From: Micromonospora sp. WMMD1082
GTDB lineage: Bacteria; Actinomycetota; Actinomycetes; Mycobacteriales; Micromonosporaceae
DNA: 64,000 nucleotides
Assembly (NCBI RefSeq): GCF_029626175.1
Contig: NZ_JARUBM010000002.1
Span: forward strand, 6,093,001-6,157,000
Direction: 5' to 3'
In this document: one piece after another, positions 15,595 through 23,239 of the stretch
Layout of the letters: every line of letters begins with the position of its first letter
Position numbering within the stretch: position 1 is the first letter of the stretch
Translations under genes and position numbers: made by a program
The notes under the pieces: model-generated
Databases searched by the model: none
What the model saw: the letters and a program-made list of their open reading frames with translations, nothing else
What the model was told of the DNA's origin: nothing

Positions 15595-17159
15595 GACGCC
15601 CCTTCCTCGTAGATCACCGCACCCCGCAGCACCGTCGCCCGGCACACCGGCAACGGCGTCGGATCCTGCGCACCACGCAGCTCCGGATCCTCGGCCTGCA
15701 ACACCGGCAACCCCCGCTCCACCCCGGCCGGCGTCGACCACACCGCGAACGTCGCCGGTGCACCCAGGGCCAGGACCCCCTCGCTGTCCAGATGCACCGC
15801 CCGCCACCCACCCCGGGTGTGCGCCGCGAATGCCGCCCGCACACTCATCCGCTGCACCGGGTGGTGATGCGCCACCGCCGCCCGCACCGACCCCCACGGA
15901 TCCAGCGGCGTCACCGGCGAATCCGAACCGAACGCCAACGCCACCCCGACCGCGTGCATCGCACCCATCGGATTCGACGCCAACGACCGCGCCAACCCCA
16001 GCCGCGTCTCATACATCCGGCCCGCACCGCCCCACAACCGGTCGAACGCCGGCTGCATCGACGCCACCACCCCGTACTCCACGAAACCGGCGATCAATCG
16101 CCGATCCATGATCTCCGCGTGCTCCACCCGGTGCCGCGCCGCCCGCACCCGGTCGGTGCCGAGCCTCTCCGCCGCGGCCGCGAAACCCTCCAGCACCGTC
16201 GAGATCGCCGCGTCGCCGATCGCGTGGAAACCGCCCTGCATGCCGTGCGCCGCACAATCCAGCAGATGATCACGAACCTGCGCCGCGCTCAGATAACCGT
16301 GCCCACACCCATCACCATCGGCGTACGGCTGCGACACGTGCGCCGTACGCGACCCCAACGCCCCGTCCGCGAACAGATCACCCCCGGCACCCACCGCACC
16401 CAACTCCCGCGCCCGCGCCGCACCACCCAGCTCACCCCAGTACCCGTACACCTCCGGCACCCCCGCACCGGAAACCGCCAACAGGACCGTGAAGTCCTCC
16501 TCGTCGGAGATCTCCGGCCCACCGCACTCGTGCACCGCCGCGATCCCCAGCGACGCCGCGTGCCCCAGAGCCACCCGCTGCGCCGCCACCCGCTGCGTCC
16601 GCGTCACCGACGCCCGCGCCACCGCCCGCACCACATGGTGCGCGTCGCGCCGCAACCACCCCGACTCGTCGTACCCGGCCGCACCCACCGCCTCCGGACA
16701 CGCCGCCAGCAACGCCGACGACACCAGAGCCGAATGGATCGACGCCTGCGACAGGTACACCCGCCGCCCACCGGCCGCCCGCCCCAACTCCGCCGCCCCC
16801 GGCGGCCGCGGCACCGACCACGTCGACTCGTCCCAGCCGTGCCCCAACACCACCGCGTCCACCGGCAGACCCGACACGTACGCCGCCACCGCGTCCAGCA
16901 GCTCACCCGCCGACCGCGTCCCGGACAGGTCCAGCCCCGACAACACCAACCCGGTATCGCTGACATGCACGTGCGCGTCCACGAACGCCGGCGTCACCAG
17001 CGCGCCATCCAACTCCACCACCCGGTCGGCCGCCGGGGCGTCCGCCTCCGAACCCAGCCAGGCGATCCGCCCGTCCCGGACCAGCAGCGCCGTCGCGGAC
17101 GGATCCGCCGGGCAGTGCAGCACGCCGGCGCGGTACAACGTCGAGGGGTTGTTCGTCAT
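15591..17159 (-). CDS. Amidohydrolase family protein (YtcJ-like) inside the lysine operon
   Basis: A 522-residue metal-dependent amidohydrolase of the YtcJ/AepA type. Metal-binding features: AFVDAHVHVSD (HxH), HAIGDAAI, HRVEHAEIMD and the Asp in FGSDSPVTPLDPW. The family cleaves amides, lactams or formamides; no substrate is assigned to this subgroup. The ATG at 17159 lies 4 bases after the kdd stop, and its stop overlaps kamD, so it is co-expressed with the B12 aminomutase. This gene is not among the standard lysine-fermentation genes I know, so it may act on an acylated or cyclised lysine derivative (inference). No signal peptide is seen. Confidence 0.88.
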   Translation of the reverse strand: MTNNPSTLYRAGVLHCPADPSATALLVRDGRIAWLGSEADAPAADRVVELDGALVTPAFVDAHVHVSDTGLVLSGLDLSGTRSAGELLDAVAAYVSGLPVDAVVLGHGWDESTWSVPRPPGAAELGRAAGGRRVYLSQASIHSALVSSALLAACPEAVGAAGYDESGWLRRDAHHVVRAVARASVTRTQRVAAQRVALGHAASLGIAAVHECGGPEISDEEDFTVLLAVSGAGVPEVYGYWGELGGAARARELGAVGAGGDLFADGALGSRTAHVSQPYADGDGCGHGYLSAAQVRDHLLDCAAHGMQGGFHAIGDAAISTVLEGFAAAAERLGTDRVRAARHRVEHAEIMDRRLIAGFVEYGVVASMQPAFDRLWGGAGRMYETRLGLARSLASNPMGAMHAVGVALAFGSDSPVTPLDPWGSVRAAVAHHHPVQRMSVRAAFAAHTRGGWRAVHLDSEGVLALGAPATFAVWSTPAGVERGLPVLQAEDPELRGAQDPTPLPVCRATVLRGAVIYEEGAS

Positions 17160-17163
17160 AGCC

Positions 17164-18225
17164 TCAGTCTGCCGCCAGCCGCGCCTCGAACAGGCCACGC
17201 ACCCCCGGCTCGCCGCGCAGCAGACCCAACGCCAGCTCCGCGTGCCCCGGCACGTACCCGTTGCCGACCAGCATCGTCACGTCCGCCGCCAGGCCCTCCG
17301 CGCCCAGCGCCGCCGCCGCGAAGCTCGTCGCCATCGAGAAGAAGATCACCGTGCCGCCGTCCGCGGTCGCCAACACCGCCCCGTGTTCACAACCCGGCAC
17401 GTCCACGCAGACCACCGTCACGTCCGCCGGCATCCCCAGCGCCGACGTCACCGCCGTCGACAACGCCACCGGGTCACGGGCGTCAGCCACCGCCACCACG
17501 TCGGCCAGACCGGCCGACACCAGCGCGTCGCGCTCCGCCGCCACCGGCACCACCCCGACCGTACGTCCCGCGCCCGCCCGCCGCGCCGCCGCCAACGACA
17601 ACGAACCGCTCTTGCCCGCGCCACCGACCACCGCCACCGTCACCGGCCCGGCCTGCCCGTCGCGCGCCCGCTCGGCGACGTACCGCTGCACCACCCGCGA
17701 CGTCAACGCCGGTGCCCCGCACACGTCCAGCACCGCCAGGGACAGCTGCGGATCCAGATCCGCCGGCAGCACGGCCGCGATCGACCGGGCGAACAGGATC
17801 GCCCACCCCTCGCACGGCACCTGCTCGCCGCGCCCGTCCCAGCCGGCCAGCCCGTCGGTCACCACCAGCGGGGTCAGCGTCAACGACACCAGCGTGGCCA
17901 CCCGCTCGCCGGCCTTGAGCCCCAGCGGCGACCGCCGCCCGGCCTCCTCGACCGTGCCGATCAGCATGCCGCCCGACCCGGTCACCGGGTTCTGCATCTT
18001 CCCCCGGGTCGAGATGATGTCCAGGACCTCGGCGCGGACCGCGTCGCCATCCCCGCCGTGCTTGTCGAACAGCTGCCGGAAGCTCGCCGCGTCCAGGTTC
18101 AGCCGTTCGACCCGGATCCGCACCTCGTTCGGCGCTATCTCCGGCCGCGCGTCCAGCCGCCAAGCGGCCTGCGGCAGCACGCCCACGGGTGCCACGACAC
18201 GGTGCAGACCCACCGGTGACGTCAC
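17164..18225 (-). CDS. kdd: L-erythro-3,5-diaminohexanoate dehydrogenase
   Basis: A 353-residue Kdd, first gene of the minus-strand operon. The nucleotide-binding glycine motif is VAVVGGAGKSGSLSLAAARR near the middle; family features include DKHGGDGDAVRAEVLDIISTRGKMQNPVTGSGGML (positions about 55-90) and the end VTMLVGNGYVPGHAEL. It oxidises 3,5-diaminohexanoate to 5-amino-3-oxohexanoate with NAD(P)+, releasing ammonia. The GTG at 18225 faces kamA across an AT-rich promoter region. The next step of the known pathway, Kce cleavage with acetyl-CoA, has no gene in the window. Assignment rests on sequence and on its kam neighbours. Confidence 0.93.
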   Translation of the reverse strand: MTSPVGLHRVVAPVGVLPQAAWRLDARPEIAPNEVRIRVERLNLDAASFRQLFDKHGGDGDAVRAEVLDIISTRGKMQNPVTGSGGMLIGTVEEAGRRSPLGLKAGERVATLVSLTLTPLVVTDGLAGWDGRGEQVPCEGWAILFARSIAAVLPADLDPQLSLAVLDVCGAPALTSRVVQRYVAERARDGQAGPVTVAVVGGAGKSGSLSLAAARRAGAGRTVGVVPVAAERDALVSAGLADVVAVADARDPVALSTAVTSALGMPADVTVVCVDVPGCEHGAVLATADGGTVIFFSMATSFAAAALGAEGLAADVTMLVGNGYVPGHAELALGLLRGEPGVRGLFEARLAAD

Positions 18226-18368
18226 GCCGACCTCCCCCTGCCCGACCGCCTGAAGCCCCGTCCTGGACTCGCATGGCGGGAAAACTTCCGGCAGAATAAT
18301 TTCTCTACCGAATATTTTCCAGTAGCCTTCGGTCCGCTGATCACCGATACACGCCAGGAGGAGGGGCC
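18226..18368. promoter_or_regulatory. Divergent AT-rich promoter region between kdd operon and kamA
   Basis: The segment 18282-18335 is strikingly AT-rich for this genome and contains TAATTT, AATATTTT and facing GGAAAA/TTTTCC half-sites (18279-18284 and 18316-18321). TAGCCT near 18323-18328 is a plausible kamA -10 box. The layout suggests a shared operator for both transcription units, possibly for an Lrp/AsnC-type or other amino-acid sensor; no regulator gene is adjacent. The kamA ribosome-binding site (aggaggaggg) lies at its right end. Confidence 0.5.
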
Positions 18369-19775
18369 GTGACCCAGACCCGACCGCCGGTACAGACCAT
18401 CCCGGCGCCCCAGCCGGCCCCCACCACCACGCTCACCGGCCAGCCCTACGAATACCGCCGCACCCCACTCGTCGAGCCCGACTGGACCCGCTTCCCCGGC
18501 TGGCGGCACGTCACCCGCGACCAGTGGGAGAACGCCCAGTGGCAGCGCGTCAACTGCGTCAAGAACATCAAACAGCTGCGCGCCGTCCTCGGCGACACCG
18601 TCGACGAGACCTTCTACGCCGACCTCGACGCCGACCAGCGCGCCCTGGCGACCATGTCCATGCTGGTACCGCCACAGATGATCAACACGATGGTGCCGTA
18701 CGCCCCACCGACCACCGAGACGCTGCTGGCCGACCCGATCCGGCGCTACATGATCCCCGTCGCCTCCGACCGGCGCACCGACTGGCCGTCCCACCCGTAC
18801 GCCAGCCGCGACTCGCTGCACGAACACGACATGTGGGTCGCCGAGGGCCTCACCCACCGTTACCCCACCAAGGTCCTCGCCGAGCTGCTCTCCACCTGCC
18901 CGCAATACTGCGGCCACTGCACCCGGATGGACCTGGTCGGCAACTCCACCCCGGCGGTCGACAAACTCAAGCTCACCCTCAAGCCCGTCGACCGCTACGA
19001 CGCCCACATCACCTACCTGAAAGCCCATCCCGGCGTCCGCGACGTCGTCGTCTCCGGCGGCGACGTGGCCAACGTGCCCTGGCGCAACCTCGAGTCGTAC
19101 CTCATGCGCCTGCTGGAGATCGAGACCATCCGCGACATCCGGCTCGCCACCAAGGCCCTCATGGGGCTGCCCCAGCACTGGCTGCAGCCCGACGTCGTCG
19201 AGGGCCTGGAACGGGTCGCCCGCACCGCCGCCCGTCGCGGCGTCAACCTCGCCATCCACACCCACGTCAACCACGCACAGTCGCTCACCCCGCTGGTCGC
19301 CCGAGCCGCCCAGACCGCCCTCGACATCGGCGTACGCGACGTACGCAACCAGGGCGTCCTGATGCGCGGGGTCAACGCCACCACCACCGACCTGCTCGAC
19401 CTCTGCTTCGCGCTCCAGGGCGAAGCCGGCATCCTGCCCTACTACTTCTACATGTGCGACATGATCCCCAACGCCGAGCACTGGCGCGTCCCCGTCTGGC
19501 AGGCCCGGCAACTCCAGCACGACGTCATGGGCTACCTACCGGGCTACGCGACCCCACGGATCGTCTGCGACGTGCCGTTCGTCGGCAAGCGCTGGGTGCA
19601 CATGGTCACCGAGTACGACCGTGAACGCGGCATCTCCTACTGGACGAAGAACTACCGCACGTCCATCGAATCCACCGACCTCGCGGCGCTCAGCAGGCGC
19701 TACGCCTACTACGACCCGATCGACACCCTGCCCGAGGCCGGACAGCGGTGGTGGCAGACCCACCGCGACGACTGA
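18369..19775 (+). CDS. kamA: Lysine 2,3-aminomutase (radical SAM)
   Basis: A 468-residue radical-SAM, PLP-dependent aminomutase. The [4Fe-4S] motif CxxxCxxC is C177-PQY-C181-GH-C184; VVVSGGDVAN and KALMGLPQHW belong to the SAM/PLP barrel, and PGYATPRIVCDVPFVGKRW contains the region of the PLP Lys. It interconverts L-lysine and L-beta-lysine, the entry step of the pathway completed by the divergent kamDE/kdd/kal operon. The GTG start has a strong purine-rich ribosome-binding site 3-12 bases upstream. It is about 50 residues longer than the clostridial enzyme, mostly at the N terminus. A glutamate or other aminomutase is possible on sequence alone, but the neighbours argue for lysine. Confidence 0.93.
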   Translation: MTQTRPPVQTIPAPQPAPTTTLTGQPYEYRRTPLVEPDWTRFPGWRHVTRDQWENAQWQRVNCVKNIKQLRAVLGDTVDETFYADLDADQRALATMSMLVPPQMINTMVPYAPPTTETLLADPIRRYMIPVASDRRTDWPSHPYASRDSLHEHDMWVAEGLTHRYPTKVLAELLSTCPQYCGHCTRMDLVGNSTPAVDKLKLTLKPVDRYDAHITYLKAHPGVRDVVVSGGDVANVPWRNLESYLMRLLEIETIRDIRLATKALMGLPQHWLQPDVVEGLERVARTAARRGVNLAIHTHVNHAQSLTPLVARAAQTALDIGVRDVRNQGVLMRGVNATTTDLLDLCFALQGEAGILPYYFYMCDMIPNAEHWRVPVWQARQLQHDVMGYLPGYATPRIVCDVPFVGKRWVHMVTEYDRERGISYWTKNYRTSIESTDLAALSRRYAYYDPIDTLPEAGQRWWQTHRDD

Positions 19776-19795
19776 GCCTCTCCCCCAGCTGACCC

Positions 19796-19830
19796 GGAGC
19801 GGGCCGCGGATTCGATCCGCGGCCCGCTCC
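19796..19830. terminator. Intrinsic terminator after kamA
   Basis: Perfect 15-bp inverted repeat (19796-19810 and 19816-19830) with loop TTCGA, 20 bases after the kamA stop and just before the end of the convergent csbD-like gene; probably bidirectional. Confidence 0.88.
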
Positions 19831-19841
19831 GGCACTGGCGG

Positions 19842-20036
19842 TCACCGGGTGAAGGCGTCCTTGGCGTCACGCCCGGCGTCCTTCACCTTCTCGCCGGCCT
19901 GACGAGTGCGGGCGTCGCTCTGTTCCGAGGAACCTTCGGCCCGCATGCGCTCGTTGTCAGCCATGTCGCCGATGCGCTCCTTGGCGGCGCCGCTCAGTTG
20001 CTCGACCTTGTTCTTCGCCTTGTCGGTGAAGCTCAT
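19842..20036 (-). CDS. CsbD-family stress protein
   Basis: A 64-residue hydrophilic helical protein (MSFTDKAKNKVEQLSGAAKE...) of the CsbD family, general-stress proteins of unknown mechanism that are sigma-B targets in Bacillus. The ATG at 20036 has a good ribosome-binding site (gggaggcgac before ATG). It is a monocistronic gene facing kamA. A sigma-B-like promoter is possible upstream. Confidence 0.85.
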   Translation of the reverse strand: MSFTDKAKNKVEQLSGAAKERIGDMADNERMRAEGSSEQSDARTRQAGEKVKDAGRDAKDAFTR

Positions 20037-20095
20037 GTCGCCTCCCTGCCTACCTCGGCGGTTTCGCGGAGCGGATCGCTTCGCTCCCGGTGGTG

Positions 20096-20119
20096 TCCCC
20101 CAGTGTCGGTGCTCGAAAC
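20096..20119 (-). promoter_or_regulatory. Weak sigma-B-like promoter candidate for the csbD-like gene
   Basis: Read on the minus strand, GTTT (20119-20116) and GGGGGA (20101-20096) separated by 14 bases resemble the GTTT-N14-GGGTA promoter of general-stress sigma factors. The -10 half is imperfect and the call leans on the known stress regulation of CsbD proteins. Confidence 0.25.
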
Positions 20120-20169
20120 GGTGGGTTGGCGGGTGGCGGTAGCCACATCCGCTAAGGCATCCTAGGACA

Positions 20170-21849
20170 CTAGGTGTGAGTGTCGACCGGGAACGGGGCG
20201 AGCCGCACGGTGGGCCAGGCGACGAGGTCGGCAAGCATCTGACGGTCGTGGGTGGCCACGACGACCGCTGCCGGCGTGTCCCGCAGGGCGGCGGTCAGGT
20301 CGTCGACCAGGGGCGCCGACAGGTGGTTGGTGGGTTCGTCGAGGATCAGCAGATCGGGCCGCTCGGCGAGCCGCAGCGCCAGGTTCAGCCGGCGCTGCTG
20401 CCCCTGCGACATCCGCCCCACCGGGGTACGCAGGGCCGCCCGGTCGAGCAGGTTGGTCGCGGTCAACGGCCGGCGGTCGACGTCGCCGAGCTGCCCCCGG
20501 GACTGGAGTTCGCCGACGTGCCGGTCGTACAACTCGCCGGCGAGCGCGGTCGGCGGCCAGGCGGGAACCTCCTGCCCGAGGTACGCGACGCGGGCCCGCC
20601 CGACGTGGCGGACCTCCCCCGTCGACGGTGCGAGGTGCCGCGCCAGGACCGCGAGCAACGTCGACTTGCCCGCCCCGTTGGGCCCGGTCACCAGCAGCCG
20701 GTCCCCGCCGCCGAGATCGAGGGTGACCGGTCGGTGCAGGCGCCCGGTCACGGTGACGTCGTGACAGCGCAGGACGGGCGCCCCCCGGCGGATGTCGAGG
20801 TCGGGCCAGCGCAGCCGCAGCGGCGGCTCGGGCACGGTCAGCCGGTGCGCGTCAAGATCCTCCTGCCGGCGTCGAAGTGCCTGGACGACACCGGGCGCGC
20901 GGGACTGACGCTGATGCTTGCCATGGCCCTTCTCCGGACGCCAGCCGGTGCTGAGTCGCTGCTGTGCCTCGTGCACCGCGTCGGCCAACCGCTGGTGCTC
21001 GGCCTGCTGGGCCTCGTAGTCGCGCACCCAGCGCGCACGCTCGCGCCGGCGCCCCTCCTGCCAGCCGGCGTAGCCCCCGGCGAACAGGCGCGGCCGCCCG
21101 TCCGCACTGGGATCGAGGTCCAGGAACTCCCCGGCCACGTCCCGCAGCAGGGCGCGGTCGTGCGTCACGACCACCACCCCGCCCGGGTGCTGACGCAGCC
21201 GCGCGGTGAGAAACGCCAGACTGTCGGCGTCGAGATGGTTGGTCGGTTCGTCCAGCATCAGCAGGTCGTGGCGCGCCCCCAACAGACAGGCCAGGCGGAC
21301 CCGGTAGCGCTGACCGACCGACAGCGTCGACAGCGGGCGGTCCCGTTCGGTGCAGGCGTCGAGCCCGGCCAACGCCACGTCGACGCGGCGCTCCGCGTCC
21401 CAGGCGTCCAGCCGGGTGGCCGCGTCCAGCGCGGCCGCGTACGCCGCATCGGCGCCGGGCCGCCCCTCGGCCAGCGCCGTCGCCGCCTCGTCGAGCGCCC
21501 GCACCGCCCGGTGCGACTCCCGGATCGCCGCCGAGACGAGGGTGCCCACCGTCTCGCCGCCACGCGCCGCCAGCGCCTGCCGGGCGACACCGATCGTGCC
21601 GATGCGTTCCACCGTGCCCTGGTCGGGCGCGATCACGCCGGTCAGCACGTGCAGCAGCGTCGTCTTGCCACGGCCGTTCTCGCCGACGATGGCCAGGCGT
21701 GCGCGCGCGGAGACGGTCACGCTGACGTCGGCGAGCACGACCCGCCCGCCCAGCACCACCCGTACGCCGTCGGCTCGCACGTGCGCCCGGTCACCGGCCG
21801 GCAGCCCCGCGGTCGGGTCCTGCGATGATTTCAGTTCACGATTGGTCAC
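20170..21849 (-). CDS. ABC-F family ATPase, likely ribosome-protection type
   Basis: A 559-residue soluble protein with two ABC domains and no membrane segments. Walker A motifs GENGRGKT (residues 56-63) and GPNGAGKST (about 385), signatures LSVGQ and MSQGQ, Walker [13 protein letters not shown] and [11 protein letters not shown]. Between the domains lies a basic, helical linker ([26 protein letters not shown]... [12 protein letters not shown]), the arm that reaches the peptidyl-transferase centre in antibiotic-resistance ABC-F proteins. Related actinomycete proteins (TlrC, OleB, Lmr(C), VarM types) protect ribosomes from macrolides, lincosamides or streptogramins. The GTG at 21849 gives [10 protein letters not shown]. 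It is preceded by a 14-codon leader ORF plus hairpins, consistent with drug-induced attenuation. A housekeeping translational role cannot be excluded. Confidence 0.9.
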   Translation of the reverse strand: MTNRELKSSQDPTAGLPAGDRAHVRADGVRVVLGGRVVLADVSVTVSARARLAIVGENGRGKTTLLHVLTGVIAPDQGTVERIGTIGVARQALAARGGETVGTLVSAAIRESHRAVRALDEAATALAEGRPGADAAYAAALDAATRLDAWDAERRVDVALAGLDACTERDRPLSTLSVGQRYRVRLACLLGARHDLLMLDEPTNHLDADSLAFLTARLRQHPGGVVVVTHDRALLRDVAGEFLDLDPSADGRPRLFAGGYAGWQEGRRRERARWVRDYEAQQAEHQRLADAVHEAQQRLSTGWRPEKGHGKHQRQSRAPGVVQALRRRQEDLDAHRLTVPEPPLRLRWPDLDIRRGAPVLRCHDVTVTGRLHRPVTLDLGGGDRLLVTGPNGAGKSTLLAVLARHLAPSTGEVRHVGRARVAYLGQEVPAWPPTALAGELYDRHVGELQSRGQLGDVDRRPLTATNLLDRAALRTPVGRMSQGQQRRLNLALRLAERPDLLILDEPTNHLSAPLVDDLTAALRDTPAAVVVATHDRQMLADLVAWPTVRLAPFPVDTHT

Positions 21850-22020
21850 TTCTGCGCTCTTCGGCTCGTCGTGGAGCCGGGCAGCAGGACACGCCGCCCG
21901 GCGGGAACGCCAGGACGGCGGAACAGAGCTGGATCAGAGAAAGCCGGTCAACCCTGCCGCCGTCAGCGGCGGGACCACAGCTTCATCGAGGCAGTACCGG
22001 AATACATGCCCCCACCCTAC
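21850..22020 (-). promoter_or_regulatory. Candidate ribosome-mediated attenuator leader of the ABC-F gene
   Basis: On the minus strand a TAGGGT -10 box (22019-22014) sits 6 bases before the ATG of a 14-codon leader ORF (22007-21963). The leader stop codon lies in the tetraloop of a perfect 6-bp stem (21957-21962 with 21967-21972). Further alternative stems follow before the ABC-F GTG: GCCGGGC with GCCCGGC and GGCTC with GAGCC within about 21865-21905. Stalling of a drug-bound ribosome on the leader would disturb the first stem. This layout is known for ABC-F and erm genes; here it is inference from sequence. Confidence 0.55.
21963..22007 (-). CDS. Leader peptide upstream of the ABC-F gene
   Basis: A 14-codon ORF encoding MYSGTASMKLWSRR, with its own leaderless-type -10 box (TAGGGT, 6 bases upstream). 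It ends 113 bases before the ABC-F start and its stop codon is embedded in a hairpin loop. It is too short for similarity evidence; position, promoter and hairpin are the support. Confidence 0.5.
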   Translation of the reverse strand: MYSGTASMKLWSRR

Positions 22021-22093
22021 CCGACCCGCCGGATCGGCCGCGCTATCCCGCCGCCGCCCGGCAGCGAGGGCGCCACCCTGGTTGACTGAGGGC

Positions 22094-22120
22094 ATGAGTG
22101 AGCGCGGAGCGCCGTCATGA
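22094..22120 (+). CDS. Eight-codon upstream ORF coupled to the phosphatase gene
   Basis: ATG AGT GAG ... TCA TGA encodes MSERGAPS and its stop overlaps the ATG of the next gene (ATGA). Both ORFs begin with the same ATGAGTGAG. It may be a translational-coupling leader or simply a duplicated start region. Confidence 0.3.
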   Translation: MSERGAPS

Positions 22121-22728
22121 GTGAGATTGTCCTCGTCCGGCACGGTGAGACCACCTGGAGCGCCAGCCGCCGGCACACGTCGTACACCGATCTGGAGCTG
22201 ACCCCCGACGGTGAGCGGCAGGCCCGCGCGCTCGGCCCGGTGCTCGCCGGCCGGCAGTTCGTCGCGGTGCTGAGCAGCCCGCGCCGGCGGGCGCTCGGCA
22301 CCGCCCAACTCGCCGGGCTGACCGTCACCGGTTCCGACAAGGATCTCGTCGAATGGGACTACGGCGGCTACGAGGGGCGCACCACCGCCGAGATCCACGG
22401 GGAACGCCCCGGCTGGAGCGTCTGGTCCGACGGGTGTCCCGGCGGGGAGTCACCCAGTGAGGTCGGCGAGCGCCTCGACCGCCTGCTCGCCACGCTGCAC
22501 CCCCTGCTCGAACGGGGTCCTGTCGCCGTGGTCGGGCACGCGCACTCGCTGCGCGTGCTGGGCGCCCGGTGGATCGGCCTGCCGCCGTCGGCCGGCGGGC
22601 TGCTCCGCCTGGACACCGCCACCCTCAGCGTGCTCGGCTACGAGCACGGGCGGCGGGTCATCCTCCGGTGGAACCAGCCGTCTCCCCCGCCAGCCAAGAC
22701 CGCTGGCGATTCGACGGCGCGCCACTGA
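22117..22728 (+). CDS. Histidine phosphatase family protein (phosphoglycerate mutase-like)
   Basis: A 203-residue acid phosphatase/PGM-like enzyme. The catalytic RHG is in VLVRHGETTWS at the N terminus, SSPRRRALGTAQL holds the phosphate-binding Arg, and the second catalytic His is in VVGHAHSLRVLGARW. Such small single-domain members dephosphorylate sugar phosphates or other small phosphates in the cytoplasm. The ATG at 22117 overlaps an eight-codon upstream ORF. The C-terminal 23 codons overlap, convergently, the 3' end of the Lrp-type gene by 71 bp, and this tail (PSPPPAKTAGDSTARH) is low-complexity. Confidence 0.9.
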   Translation: MSEIVLVRHGETTWSASRRHTSYTDLELTPDGERQARALGPVLAGRQFVAVLSSPRRRALGTAQLAGLTVTGSDKDLVEWDYGGYEGRTTAEIHGERPGWSVWSDGCPGGESPSEVGERLDRLLATLHPLLERGPVAVVGHAHSLRVLGARWIGLPPSAGGLLRLDTATLSVLGYEHGRRVILRWNQPSPPPAKTAGDSTARH

Positions 22729-23164
22729 TCTTCGGCGGCCGGCTCTCGTACGGGGTGGACAACACCACCGTCGTGCGGGTGGTGACGTTGGCCGAGGTAC
22801 GGATCTCCTGCAGCACCCGCTCCAGGTCCGCCGGACCGGCCACCCGCACCAGCAGCAGGTAGAAGTCCTCCCCGGCCACCGAGTAGCACGAGTCGATCTC
22901 CGGCAGGTGCGCCAGGCGTTCCGGGGCATCGTCGGGCTGCGACGGGTCGAACGGCCGGATCGCCACGAACGCCGTCAGCGGCAGGTCGAGCGCCTCGAAG
23001 GAGACCCGGGCGGTGTAGCCCCTGATCACCCCGCGCTGCTCCAGCCGGCGCACGCGCTGGTGCACGGCGGACACCGACAGGCCGACCTTCTCGGCGAGAT
23101 CCGTGTACGACAGCCGGCCGTCCGCGGTCAGCGCGGCGACGACGGCCCGGTCGATCTCCTCCAC
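22658..23164 (-). CDS. Lrp/AsnC-family transcriptional regulator
   Basis: A 168-residue Lrp-type regulator: winged HTH at about residues 5-60 (IDRAVVAALTADGRLSYTDLAEKVGLSVSAVHQRVRRLEQRG) and a RAM effector domain (DLPLTAFVAIRPFDPSQ ... EIDSCYSVAGEDFYLLLVRVAGPADLERVLQEIR). These proteins sense amino acids or related small molecules. The start is GTG with TAGGTT 7 bases upstream, a leaderless-type promoter. The last about 30 residues are a variable tail overlapping the convergent phosphatase gene. The acyl-CoA dehydrogenase and peptidase genes lie downstream on the same strand; regulation of amino-acid genes nearby is possible but not shown. Confidence 0.92.
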   Translation of the reverse strand: MEEIDRAVVAALTADGRLSYTDLAEKVGLSVSAVHQRVRRLEQRGVIRGYTARVSFEALDLPLTAFVAIRPFDPSQPDDAPERLAHLPEIDSCYSVAGEDFYLLLVRVAGPADLERVLQEIRTSANVTTRTTVVLSTPYESRPPKISGAPSNRQRSWLAGETAGSTGG

Positions 23165-23177
23165 GGCGTGAAACCTA
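23165..23177 (-). promoter_or_regulatory. Leaderless promoter -10 (TAGGTT) of the Lrp-type gene
   Basis: On the minus strand TAGGTT (23177-23172) lies 7 bases before the GTG start at 23164, with no ribosome-binding site in between. Confidence 0.5.
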
Positions 23178-23239
23178 CCGGGAAAGGCCCGCCGGCGCGA
23201 CGACAGGCCCGCCGGACGTCGCGCTCGGCGGACGGACGG

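Noticed and set aside
15594..15897. N-terminal extension of kamD
   Set aside because: The extra sequence is Gly/Arg-rich noise overlapping the amidohydrolase gene; the GTG at 15594 in a GTGA overlap gives the normal family length.
18282..18335. Replication origin or attachment site in the AT-rich patch
   Set aside because: No DnaA-box cluster, tRNA end or integrase; its place between two divergent metabolic units fits a promoter region.
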